DNA from: Acephala macrosclerotiorum
Taxonomy: Eukaryota > Ascomycota > Leotiomycetes > Helotiales > Mollisiaceae
Direction of reading: 5' to 3'
NCBI GenBank assembly: GCA_014904845.1
Contig: MU119307.1
Span: 62,001-126,000, forward strand
Length of the DNA: 64,000 nt
Under the pieces are notes generated by a model that worked only from the letters and a program-made list of their open reading frames with translations, did not search any database and had not been told where the DNA came from. The position numbers were made by a program, and so were the translations under genes. Shown piece after piece: positions 46,065 through 58,700 of this stretch; positions within the stretch are counted from its first letter, which is position 1, and every line of letters starts with the position of its first letter.

Positions 46065-48359
46065 ATGGCAGTCAACGCCAAACGCCACCTGAGCCACAAC
46101 TGGCAAAGTCTTCGCCTCTCTGAAGATGACGACTATCCGTCATCATTTACCCATTCCGGGCACAAAGCTTACAATATCGAGGTTGATATGGCGAGGGAAC
46201 TCATCACTGCTGATCCGAATGCTCGGCCTAAGCACTTCCGAAACGTTTTCGAGGAGTTTATCTTCGTTTTTACTGTCATGATGGCTACTGCTTGTACTGT
46301 AAGTCCAGCGCTCAAGACTAATCATAAGCTTGAACCACACTGACCCAGACAGACTTTTATCCAAGGCGTCGTCAACATAAACACCGTAACCATCGGTCGA
46401 GATCTCCTTATGACCCCCGCACAAATAACCTGGATCGCAGCCGCCATTGGGTACCACTCCCTCCATCTCCCTCTCTCCATCCTACCATTTTCAGAATCCA
46501 CACTAACAACAATATCCCCAGACTCTCAAGCGGCTCATTCATGCTCTTCTTCGGCAAAACAGCCGACCTCTTCGGCCGAAAAATCCAAATAGTATGCGGC
46601 CTCGCCTTCCTCTCCCTCATCTCCCTCCTCACGGCCTTCTCCCCCAACGCCCTCTCCTTCAACATCCTCTGCGGCTTCCTAGGTCTCGGAACCGCCATCA
46701 TCGCTCCCCCGGCCATCGGTCTCCTCTTCGCCACTTATCCCGAAGGCACACGTCGGAATCGCGTTACAGGCGCTCTTGGAGCTGGAAATCCGATCGGGTT
46801 CTTGTTGGGGAGTATAAGTAGTGGGGTGGCGACTACGTATTCGAGTTGGAGGGCGAGTTTTTATGTTTTGGGATGTGTATTTATGGTGTTGACTTTGATG
46901 GCTATTTGGACTATGCCGGCGATTCCGAGGAGTGGGAATGCGGGGGCGATGGTAAGGAGGTTTGATTATGCAGGGACGGTGTTGGTTATTGTTGCTATGT
47001 CGTTTATATCTGCTTCCTTGACGTATGTCTCCACATCCCTAGTCGAACTTCGAGCTAACAGTATCCTAGCGCCGGACCATCAACAGGCTGGGGATCTACG
47101 AAGACAATATCTCTGTTGCTGTTCGGGATTTCGCTTCTGGTCGCATTCGTGTTCTGGGAATCGCTGCATCCTTACCCGCTCCTTTCTCCTAGCATCTGGA
47201 AGAACAAGACCTTCGCCTTGTCGATCGCTTGCGTCGGCTTCGGATACATGTCGTTTATCACCAACGCATTCTGGATCATGCTCTATATGCAAGATATCCA
47301 GTCCATCAGTCCGCTTCTCATCGCCGTGAAGTTGCTCCCCCAGGTCTTTGCAGGCATTGTTTGGTCCTACCTAGGGCAGTATTTGGTGAGTAGGTGGAGT
47401 GGTAAGGTAGTGATGGGAATTGGAGGTGTGGGGTATGCGGTTGGCGCCACACTCATCTTCTTCATGAAGAGAGACTCGGGGTATTGGGTGTTCTTGTTCC
47501 CGGCGCTGTGTATCACGGTCGTGGGGGCGGATTTCCAGTTCATTGTTGCGAATGTTGGTCCCATTTTCTGTCTTGAAGCAAGAGAACGAATGCTGATGAT
47601 GAATGATAGCTTTATATCACCAAGGCAATGCCGACTCAATCCTCTCTCGGAGCAGGCGTCCTGCAGACAGCGATGCGTCTCTCGATCTCGATCGGCCTAT
47701 CGGTCACCTCTGCCGCTTATGGTTCCATCGCTTCGACTGATGCAGGAAAAGAGAATCGAACATTGCCGTATAAGAGAGTGTATGCGTGTGGAATCGCCTT
47801 TTCAGTCCTCGCGCTGTGTTTCGTACCCTTTATGAAGATTGGAAGGCAGGGAAAGAAAAGTTCGACTCCAAGATTGCACAAGACGAGTACAAGTGGGTTT
47901 AGCCTCCACTGTGCTGGTTCAACGACGTCAGCCCCGTCTAGCTTGACATATAAACCAAGCAGAGCACTGAACTCCAACCGCTTCAGCGTAGCCACGATTC
48001 GTAGCGAGTGCTCGGTCGCCAGCGTGGTGAGCTGGGAGCATCGATGGGGTTCTGAAGCTGAGGAAGATCGATTCTGTGGTAGGGAGTTTATTAGCCATGA
48101 TGAGATGGTGGTGTATGAGGTTTGTACCAAGTGTCTGGACGAGACGAGATCGGTACAGCGAAAGGCAGTCGTTAGGAAGAGGTTCAGTGGGGAGAGTTAC
48201 AGCTCTTCGTCTACTGATGTTGAGAACGTGGTAGAAAGGCCAGAGCAAGCCCACCGTCATACTTGGTCGGGTACTGGTGGGTTCGGTCCCATGAGTCCGC
48301 TTGTGGTGAGAGATGAGAGGAATGCGAGGTTGTCGATGATCCCAGAGGGATGGATATGA
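46065..48359 (+). CDS. MFS transporter (drug/H+ antiporter-like)
   Basis: Five exons (46065-46298, 46353-46450, 46522-47022, 47070-47553, 47610-48359) yield 688 residues; an upstream in-frame ATG at 46023 would add 14. Major facilitator motifs are present: the loop 2-3 motif A-like GKTADLFGRK, the N-terminal TTFIQGVVNINTVTIGRDL block, helix 5 GAGNPIGFLLGSI, and later helices (SIACVGFGYMSF, IAVKLLPQVFAGI). The arrangement suggests a 14-helix fungal exporter of the plasma membrane; the substrate is unknown. The last 165 or so residues after PFMKIGRQG form an unusually long polar tail rich in Ser and Arg with paired Cys (EVCTKCLDE). Intron 4 (GTTGGT donor) is needed to restore VANLYITKAMP. Confidence 0.87.
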
Positions 48360-51300
48360 AATTGTTTTGCTACACGGTGTTCCTATTTATTATTCCTCGA
48401 GATCTTCTGGGTGTTGCTATGATAGTTGCTCGTCAGAGTTGAACAGCTTTGCGTGATCGTGGGATTGTTAGAGATGATCTATGCTGGTGGAAGCGGTATC
48501 CAGGGAGATTTGGTGCATGTTGGCGCTTATTGGGACATTTCTTTTGCAATGTGCAAGCAGGCTAAGGCCTCTTTAAAAGCGAGTGATAATTAGCGTGGGA
48601 CTTTCTACCAGTATAAATGGTCACAAACCAAAGAGTGTTAGGTAAATGCGCATGCCATTGTCCTTGTCCTTGGGAAGTCGACGATCTCGTTTTTCTTTTT
48701 GAAGATTGTCAAGTGGTTACTACCAATCAAGAGCAAAGCTTGACGGCAGGGAGAGAGATTGGAGAAATCTGATCTGAGTTCTGCTAGGTAGATAGCAGGG
48801 GGCCTGGTTGGTGGTGAATAAGTTGAGAAACTGGAGGGCTTCTGAAGAGTCGGTTTGCAGCGCGTAAGTTTAGATTCGAAAACGTTGAAGTCAGATAGGA
48901 CATTCAGGTAGCTGTCACACTGTGCTCTTCCGCATTGGTGGGCTCGATCGGCGAGAAAATGATTGAAGCGGCATTAGTTAATGACGACTGTCGAGGAGGG
49001 AAGATATACTGTATTGGCATACAAGTGCATTCTCTCTGCAAGCTTGACAGTTGCAGAAGAACATGTTCACATAGCGATCTTTGTTGGTAGACTTACTAAC
49101 ACACGAAACTGATAACAGAATCGAGGGACCTAATGATAGTCTCCTGTTTATCTGCAACAAAACCTTGGACGCCTTGTCCTTGATAGTATCGCGTTTGAGG
49201 CGAAGGAAGCGCCAGAAGGTTTCTTTGATTTGGGCTCAACGAGCAGTTGGTAGGCGAGTCTTCGGGAATAGATACTCTTGGTCGGATGGGTAGCTTGACA
49301 GTGCGGCTGAGTCTCGAGTGCAAATATCTTCAACAAAACCAGAGTCGCAAGAAGGAAGAGTTGATGGATCGAGTCTGCAAATGTCTTGGGATGCTAGCGG
49401 GCTGAAGGAAAATCGACGATGATAGACATGCGCCGGACTATAGAGCTTTGAAGAAGGATGCCTGAAGTGATGGTAATAATTTCGAAGCTTGCAAGACAAT
49501 TGGAAGCAGGATGAGCGTCAGCAAGAAGATATTCCAGAGGCTTGGAGCGGTGTTAGCAGCTTCTGGACCTCAAGAACATGCGCTTGCAGAGGATAGACCA
49601 TGCTTAGACAGTTTCCTTTCCTCATAGTCGAAAATTGGATGGCAGATGCTGCTGCCGATGTGTATGAAAGGAAAGCTGTTTGGTGCGCTCGAGATGGCCA
49701 AAGAAAGATTGGGCGGTGAAGTGCTTGCGAGAGAAGCTTGGGTCAGTTCAGATAGTGCACTTGCTAGCCAAATGCAAAAGGACCTCCCAATTTGGGAGAC
49801 TTGACATAGCTTTGAGGTACTATTGGGCATCATCAAAATTAGAAGTGAGAATACTCCTGTTACTTTCGAGGTCGATGTTAAAGTGTTAATTATCGCTAGA
49901 GCTTCGTGACTGCCTGCTGGTTGACTGGTGTTGAGGAAGGACTAGAGATGCAGGATTTACCCTCACGAGGGGGCCTGTCCCTTACGGCATCACTTATACT
50001 TATCTGGTCATATAGCATGTTGCTTGAATATACTCCGGCTTCAATGAATACTTTCTTTACATTATTTGATAAACAATGATATTGAGTCCAATATGTCAAA
50101 GCATTGAACACGACACGTGATGTCATGTGATGGTTAGATATTTGGTAGCCTTTCCTGGGTTGTGCTGGTGATTGAGATTGGTTTGGGTGGATGATTGGGC
50201 TTTGGGTTGCCAGCGAAGCGTGGCGAATCAGGAGTGAAGGTATAAGATTGTGTATAATAAGAATAGGAGGATATCGTGTGACTTGAAGGCATACGAAGTA
50301 CGGCCGCACAATGCAATTGATGGTGTTTCCCCTCACACATTTGAAGAGATGATTGCTCCGTCGGAAACAACGGCAGGGATTTCCATCATCCGCACTCGAG
50401 ATGCATGAGGGGAGCGCTATTTGCATGTGTCTTTTGATGGCATCAAGCATATGATATATGATCGAGTGTTATAGCAATGCCAAAATTAGGAGGGTCTGTC
50501 GTTAGGTACTTGTGTACCATGATGAGCATTTTGATGATCCTAAGAATGAATAAGATGAACACCTAAGACGGAAAGAATAAGCCGCATCAAGATTGTGGCC
50601 TCATCTTCGAGCTGATTTTGGAGTCGAATGAGGCTGACCGAGGCACCAGCAAGTGTGCTGCACAACAGCAGGCATCCGACAGACACGAGCAAGACTTTCC
50701 CGCTGTCCTGTCCTTCCAACTGATCCTGGCAGTCTTCAAACCAGTATGGCAAGATTGAGTTTGACCCCGCACAGGAGGAAATTGACTCCCTCATTATAAA
50801 TCAGGTTATCGTCAGCACAATTTGCAGATATCAGATCCAGGTGATCTTCCAAACGTGATAAAAGCAAGTTCTGCAAGATGAAGTGGTACGAGTATCAAGA
50901 TCCTCGTCTACTGTACTACCAAGCTTGTTGGAGGGATGGACATTGGTCTGCGAATGCGGTCACAGGTGACACCGCATTTGGCCCTGCCCTTATGATAGCA
51001 GCGAGGACTTGGAACTATATCGCGGGTCTGCTATTGATAACTGCCCGCACCCAGGTGGTATAAGATGGTATTGCGCGGGTGACATGCCGTCTGTTCTCGC
51101 GGTGCCGGACGATGAAACAGTTCTAGTCTTCTAGATGGCTTCTGCTGCGTGTTGGCGGTGGTCGGGCTCCGCGATTCGATCGGTACCTTACCTGTTCCTC
51201 TCTCGCGATGAGACCCTGACCGCCTCGCCGCCGCTGGTGCGCGGGTGTCCTTCGGAGCTCGACCGCAGTGGTTTGGGTGTCAAATGGAAAATGGTAAACG

Positions 51301-51873
51301 GTGCGCCAATGCCGTCCAGTGTCCAACCTGCTGGCAGCTCCCTTTGCCTCCCTTTACCTTCCTTTACCCCCCTTTACCCCACCTGCGCGACTATATTGAC
51401 CCAGTAAGAGCGCAGTCATGGCGAGGCATGGCGAGGCATCAGCGCGGAGGGCAGCTTCGGGAGAGCCAGATGTTGAAGGGGGCCGTCGCTAAAAACGCCG
51501 CTAGCAAAACCTCTCCACCAAGCACAAAGAAAGCAGAGCTGAACTTTTTGAACTTTCTCTCCTTTCGCCATCAACATCTCCAATCCCAATTCCACAACGC
51601 CTTCCTTTCGACGACAGAACCGCAGCCTTCTTGCTGGTTCTTTCTTCGTCTTTGCTCCCTTCCCGCTGTGCTTTGCGTACAGCTTCCTCTTTACAGACTC
51701 CCTTTCGAGCAAGAGTAAGCCGCTTCAAGCTCTTCACCGTCCCTCATTCGACCCCACCATCCCTTCGAGATCGATCTCAGGCTTCCACAACGCGCACACT
51801 TTCTTACAATTATCTTTGCAGAATCATTGCTAACCTTCTTCTGCCTGCACAGAACCCTCCTTCTACCGACAGA
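48360..51873. other. Long intergenic region, no supported gene
   Basis: 3.5 kb between the MFS gene and the zinc-knuckle gene. An ATG frame of 184 codons at 49896-50450 (minus) lacks any recognisable feature. A CCTTTACC-type pyrimidine repeat at about 51345-51390 lies upstream of the zinc-knuckle gene. Confidence 0.45.
51345..51390 (+). repeat. CCCTTTACC-type imperfect short repeat
   Basis: Four to five imperfect copies of TCCCTTTACC in the 5' flanking region of the zinc-knuckle gene. Confidence 0.6.
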
Positions 51874-53113
51874 ATGGATTACGCTGGTGGTGCTGCCCAA
51901 GGCCGTGGTTGCTACAACTGTGAGTGACAACACGATTTCCACCTTCATTCCACACACGCGCCCTCGATCCACATACTTCGAAGGCCAGGAAGCTGCCCCT
52001 CCGGCTCCTCCCGATCGAGGATAGCAATAGCAACCGGATTGCTATACTCGGCGGCCTTCAATCAATCTGGCACGATCATTTTCTGGCCAATGGCGGCCTG
52101 TCTTCACGCAAGCCTAAAGCAGACTGGCCCGAAGACTTCCAAGTGGATGGAGGGGCACAATATCAATCTGCGACATCCGCATCTCTCGTTTCCATCATCT
52201 GACAGCGGGAAACTTTGGTACTGGACTTTGTGCTGACTTGGCAATCTAGGTGGCGATGCTTCCCATCAAGTATGACAAACCAGTCGCATCTCCAATTCAC
52301 TCTTACTGACAGAGCTCTAGGCTCGTGACTGCCCTACCCGTGGCCCAGCCAAGTGGTAAGTCTTCCTACCCCTCCTTATAAAGTCCCTTGCTAATTGGTA
52401 ATAGCTACAACTGCGGTGGTAAGCTCCATCAATCAAAATCTTCATGCGAACAACACTGATCACACATACCCGATTGCAGGTGAAGGACACATGAGTACGT
52501 CGAGCTATATAGCTATACGTCAGGACCCCTGCTGATATGTGTCAGGCCGTGAATGCCCCGAGGGTCCCAAGGACAAGACTTGCTACAAGTGCGGTCAACC
52601 AGGCCATATCTCCCGTGACTGCACTAATCCATCTACTGATGGGGGCGCTGGCCGTGGTGGTTTCTCTGCTAGTGGCGGTGGCTCTTCCCAAGAATGCTAC
52701 AAGGTACGAGCTTTTGACCTCCTTTGCTATACTTTAATGCTCACAAGTTTTATAGTGCTCCAAGGTTGGCCACATTGCCCGTAACTGCCCTGAGGCTGGT
52801 GGATACGGTGGCGGTGGATATGGTGGTGCTCAAGGCGGCTATGGTAGTGGTGGTGGTGGATTCGGTGGACGCCAAGGTGGTCAAACTTGCTACTCTTGCG
52901 GTGGTTACGGCCACATGTCCCGTATGTTTCCACTTTATATACATTACCTCGACACTGCTAACCAATTCAGGCGACTGCACCCAAGGTCAGAAGTGCTACA
53001 ACTGTGGTGAGGTTGGTCATCTCTCAAGAGACTGCCCGTCCGAGACCTCCTCTGAGCGAACTTGCTACAAGTGCAAGCAACCTGGCCACGTTCAGGCACA
53101 ATGCCCGAACTAA
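51874..53113 (+). CDS. gis2: CCHC zinc-knuckle nucleic-acid-binding protein (Gis2/Byr3/CNBP type)
   Basis: Eight exons (51874-51919, 52250-52269, 52321-52355, 52405-52418, 52480-52494, 52546-52703, 52756-52921, 52971-53113) give exactly 198 residues. There are seven CCHC knuckles (C-x2-C-x4-H-x4-C): [84 protein letters not shown] and [15 protein letters not shown] Gly/Tyr-rich linker separates knuckles four and five. Proteins of this type bind single-stranded RNA or DNA, act in translation control and gather in stress granules. Seven introns, two exons of only 14-15 bp and a 330-bp first intron are notable for such a short gene, and several introns fall inside knuckles. Confidence 0.95.
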
Positions 53114-55714
53114 GCCTTTCATGATGTTACGGCAATTAATACACTGAGGACCGACTTTTACGAACACGAGCGCACGAACGATTGATTCTACACTTCCGAA
53201 AAGACGCCATGCATGCAACTTTGATCGACCGAGAGATAATTCGAATTCGAAATACGATACCCCGAGCATTTGGAAAGGGTGGTTTGCAGCAACAACACTT
53301 GATTTGAGGATTTGCCGATGGAGCTTTCAACCACAACGGCCGGCCTTCTTTGTATAAATTCTACACTTGCCCTTACAGCTTTGTCCTTCTTCACAACTTC
53401 TCATTATGCGATACGAAAAAAAAACTCAGAAGTCCTAACTCTTTCAGGGGTTTGGCTCTTTTATTTCCTTGATCATGACTTTGCTTCGTTTGGTGGCTCT
53501 TGGGCTATCTAGACGGTCTGGGGTTTTCTCGAAGCAAAAACAAAAGCAGCGCGTCATTTGCTTGTTTGTACTTCTCAGCTGGGTATTTGAATCTGCTGGG
53601 AAACTGGTGCGATGGACAGACGGGAGTTGATTTGCGAGGATGATGGATGTTCTTTCTTCGGTGGAACATCTAATTCATGCGGTTACGAACGGACGGTCAG
53701 ATCGAATGCTATGCTGCGTTTACATACATGACAGACAGCCATGCATTTGAGCGCAAAAAAAATGGATGACTTTGAACTGACTTTGACTGCTTTCCGCTGA
53801 TTTTTTGTTTATGTACCTGTGCGTATGCATGCACCGCTAGGGTTGGGCCCGGATGTCTGGTAACTGGCAGAGCCACATGTCATCTCTTTCTTTACTCCCC
53901 GTCTGATAATTGTCGTTGTACGAAGTCGTCCATTCCATGAATGGTGAGATGTTGGCACTTTACTGACCTTGCACAGACCGGTTTCGGACAATATCCATTC
54001 TGCGACTCAAACTATCGGACTTTGGTACTTGCAGTCTCATCGACCTTCATTTCCCTCAGTCTTAATCTAGCCAGCATATTTCTCAATCGCAAGGGAAATA
54101 CAGCACAGCCTCCCTCATCATCTATCCATTCTGCATCCAGAATTTCAATGTCCCTTGCTTCTTGGTACTTTCAACCACACCCCATCTAGAGACGCCTTGG
54201 GCCAGGATACCAGTACACAACTCCAGCAAGAAAAGCCCCAAGAATTTCATTCTGGTACCAGCATCCCAGCAGAACCCTCAGCGACAAACCAAAGTACCGC
54301 GAATCTAGGTACGTCCATCAAGACTTGAGAACTACAGCTGAAGGGCCAAAGTACATCTCCTAAACTTCTCATCAAAACTTGCTTGAAACTCAACTCTGAT
54401 TTCTTTTCCAAAAGCCCTAGACTGTGCAGGAAACTTACATGCTCTATGCATTCTGTAGTCTCGTTCGAGTTCCCTTTCTACTTGTCCTTCATTCTCGGGC
54501 AAAGAAATCAAGCCATCACCTTCCTCATAAGCTTGAGCTCTATTGCCTTGACTTACTCACATCTACAACGAGGACGGCACCACCCAATTTCATGATCTAA
54601 TGTCAACTCTCTACAATCTAATTCTACCTAGGGAGGAACCCTCTAGCAAGACTCGGTCCCGAGAAACAACCAAACCTTGCCCGATTCGGCTGGAATCGGG
54701 AACCATCCTCCTGCAAGAATTTGGACGGCTTTGTTGCATGTCGCAACCCGGGACACGTCCATCCCTTTTGAGAAAGTGTGCGCAGGACCCACGTGACTGG
54801 AAGACAGCGGAAGAAGGGTTCTTTCTCGCCGGGGTATAGAGGCTGTAAAACTTAAAACTCTTGATTCTATTCTATGTTTCCTTAATGTTTGAGCATTTTG
54901 CTGAGACATTTTCTTAAAAGAGATTGAGATGTGGCGTATTCATTGCTTTTGGAGTGAGATGTGAGACAAGAGGTGGTGATCCAAGCGACAGCACCGAGTA
55001 CTTCCTTTTTAGTTGCGCAACCAGTCGAGATTCCACAATTTTAAAGATTAATAGAATAAAAACTTACACGAGTGGCTTTTCTTCTACTAAAACAGCACCT
55101 ATACCTCGAGATCAAGAGTTCTTTGCGAGTAATATGAGTTGAGCATGTAACTCTCCCACATCTATCTCGCTAAATCCTTCACCCCCACAAATTGATCCAC
55201 CCGCACTGCTTCCACATGCCCGCTCAGACACTCGCAGCATAATTGCAGGGGTCAAGTAATTTCGAAGCTCGGAAGAACAATCTGAATGTTGACCCACGAC
55301 GCGAACAACGACGCGACAATATTTCCCAACGGCTGAACAAACATCCACCTCGAAATCCATCGCCATCTCTATCGCTATCCCCTTTCCCATTACTGCGAAA
55401 GCCTCATTCACGACCACCTGGCAACACCCCGCTACCCCTCTGACTCGACACGATTGCGAAAGTTTGTCTGTCGAATAATAGTACGGATTCCTTGAATCAT
55501 ACCCTGGTAGTAGGACACGAAACATTTGTGATAAAGGGTGCGAACTGGGGAGGGCTTCGATGGTCTACAAACTGGTATCGAACGTCGCATCGTCGAGGAC
55601 TAGAAGCGTGGGATACGGAAACATTTCTCGTCCGCAGACCTCGAGAGGGGCAATAGGGGTGTAGCCACTGGGGTATAACTGCTGGGGCCAGGCGGGCATC
55701 GTATACACGCAAAG
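53114..55714. other. Intergenic, no gene seen
   Basis: 2.6 kb containing the 3' end of the zinc-knuckle transcript and the kinesin promoter. Only short frames without motifs. Confidence 0.5.
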
Positions 55715-58700
55715 ATGGCGCCGGCGGGTGGAGGAAACATTAAGGTGGTGGTGCGATGTCGTCCTTTCAATGGCAGAGGTAGGATTTACTTTCCCATAGA
55801 TCAAGATGAAGATGAAAATGCTGACGGAGAATAGAAATGGACAGAGGGGCAAAATGTATCGTGCAGATGGATGGGAATCAAACGGTCCTGATCCCGCCAC
55901 CAGAAGCAGAAGAGAAATTAAGGTCCAGTAGTAAAGGGGGAGCGAAAGATTTAGGTCAGAAGGTTTTCGCATTCGATAAATCGTACTGGTCCTTCGATCG
56001 CAATGCCCCAAACTTCGCTGGACAAGATGATCTACACACTGATCTTGGAAAACCACTTTTGGACAACGCATTTCAGGGATACAATAACTGTATTTTCGCA
56101 TATGGACAAACCGGTTCCGGAAAATCGTACTCGATGATGGGATATGGGAAGGAAGCAGGCGTTATACCCAAAATTTGCCAGGATATGTTTGAGCGGATTG
56201 GAGAGCTGCAGCAGGATAAGAATTTGAGATGTACGGTCGAAGTATCATATCTGGAAATCTACAACGAGCGAGTCAGGGATCTATTGAATCCATCTACGAA
56301 GGGGAATCTCAAGGTCAGAGAACATCCTTCTACAGGACCTTATGTTGAGGATCTGGCGAAATTGGTGGTTAGCAGCTTCAACGAAATTGAGCATTTGATG
56401 GACGAGGGTAATAAGGCGAGAACTGTTGCAGCGACGAATATGAATGAGACGTCTAGTCGAAGTCATGCCGTTTTCACCTTGACGCTTACACAGAAACGGC
56501 ATGATGCCGAGACGAATATGGCGATGGAGAAGGTTGCGAAGATCAGTTTGGTAGATTTGGCTGGCTCGGAGAGAGCTACGTCTACGGGTGCTACTGGTGC
56601 GAGACTGAAGGAAGGTGCTGAGATCAATCGGTCGCTGTCTACGCTTGGTCGAGTTATTGCCGCCCTGGCGGACCTGTCTGAAGGCAAGAAGAAGAAGACT
56701 GGAAAGGGAGCAGGCCAGGTTCCGTACAGAGACAGTGTTCTAACATGGTTGCTGAAAGACTCGCTGGGAGGGAACAGTATGACGGCTATGATTGCAGCTA
56801 TTAGTCCTGCAGACATCAATTTCGACGAGACGCTCAGTACGCTTCGATATGCCGACAGTGCGAAGAGGATCAAGAATCATGCTGTGGTCAACGAGGACGC
56901 GAACGCTAGGATGATTCGAGAGCTCAAGGAAGAGCTGGCTACTCTCCGGAGCAAACTCAGTGGGGGCGGTGGTGCTCCAGCAGAAGAAACATATGCTGAG
57001 GGGACCCCACTAGAGAAGCAGATTGTCAGCATCGTGCAAGCAGACGGTACTATAAAGAAGGTTTCAAAGGCCGAGATTGCAGAGCAACTGAATCAGAGTG
57101 AGAAGCTGTACTCGGACCTTAACCAAACCTGGGAAGAGAAATTGCAGAAGACCGAAGAAATCCACAAAGAAAGAGAAGCCGCACTCGAGGAACTCGGTAT
57201 CAGTATCGAGAAAGGCTTTGTCGGGTTGCACACGCCTAAAAAAATGCCTCATTTGGTCAACTTGTCCGACGATCCCCTCCTAGCCGAATGTTTGGTGTAC
57301 AATCTCAAGCCTGGTACCACGACAGTGGGCAATGTTGACACGAATGTTGGGACCCAGCAACCAGAGATTCGACTTAATGGTAGCCGTATCCTGCACGAAC
57401 ATTGTACCTTTGAGAATGTCGATAACGTTGTCACTGTCGTTCCTAGGGAAGGTGCTGCTGTTATGGTGAATGGCAAACGAATCATTGAGCCAAAACGGCT
57501 ACGAAGTGGATATCGAGTTATTCTTGGAGACTTTCACATCTTTCGATTCAACCATCCCATGGAAGCGAGAGCTGAGCGGGCAGAGCAAAGTTCATTACGG
57601 CACTCGATACTGGCTAGCAATCTTGCCGACTATGAGAAGGGATCACCATCACCGAGTCCACGACCTGGCCACGAGAGAACACGATCAGAAGTGGATTGGG
57701 ATAGCAGCCGCCCCGAATCCCCATTGCCATTCGGGCGCAGCCGAGACTCGGACTGGTCTTTTGCGAGGAGAGAAGCTGCTGGTGCCATTCTTGGACCAGA
57801 CAAACAGATTGCAGGTCTGACCGACGAGGAGCTCAATCTTCTATTCGAAGATGTCCAGAAAGCACGTGCTGAGCGAGCAGTCCAAAACATGGATGACGAT
57901 CTAGAGTCAAATACTTCATATCCTATACGGGAGAAGTACATGTCAAATGGCACCTTGGATAATTTCTCGTTAGATACGGCGTTGACGATGCCTTCGACGC
58001 CGAAGCAAGGCGAGGTTGAAGATAAGCTGCGCGAAGTTCGAGAAGAGATGCAGGTCCAGTTGGACAAGCAGAAGGAGGAGTATCAGGATCAACTCAAATC
58101 TGCCGAGGCTGCTAATGTCGAGGTCGAGGAGATCAAGAAGGAGAAGGCGAGGATGGAGGATGATCTTCGTCAGCTCAAGGAGGAGATGCTCACCCAGCTT
58201 GAGACGCAGCGGAAAGAGTTCGAGGAGCGATTGCAGCAAATGGTACCTGTACAACCAAAACCCACTGATGGCCTCCCGCCATTGTCTGATGCTGAGATCG
58301 CTATTGCCGAGAAGGTTATCAAACATTGGAAAGGGAGGAGATATGTGAGGATGGCCGAAGCCGTCTTGCAATCCGCTGCCAACTTGAAAGAAGCCCAAAT
58401 CATGAGCCAAGAGATGGACGAGAGTGTCAGCTTCCAGTTCACCATCGTCGATGTCGGGCATGATCGCTGCTCATCATACGACATGGTCTTGAATGGCATC
58501 TCAGGAGAAGGCGAGGATATCTTCCTCGAAGAAGCTCCCAAACCCTGCGTCGCTGTCCGAGTTATCGACTACCAGAATAGTGTCGTTCATCTTTGGAGTT
58601 TGGAGAAGCTTCAAGAAAGGACTAGGTTGATGAGGCAGATGCATCAGTACATGGATCGCCCGGAATATCTTCAGCATTTCCGCCTCGATAATCCTTTCAC

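Noticed and set aside
49896..50450. ATG frame of 184 codons (minus)
   Set aside because: Composition is irregular and no motif or intron structure supports it.
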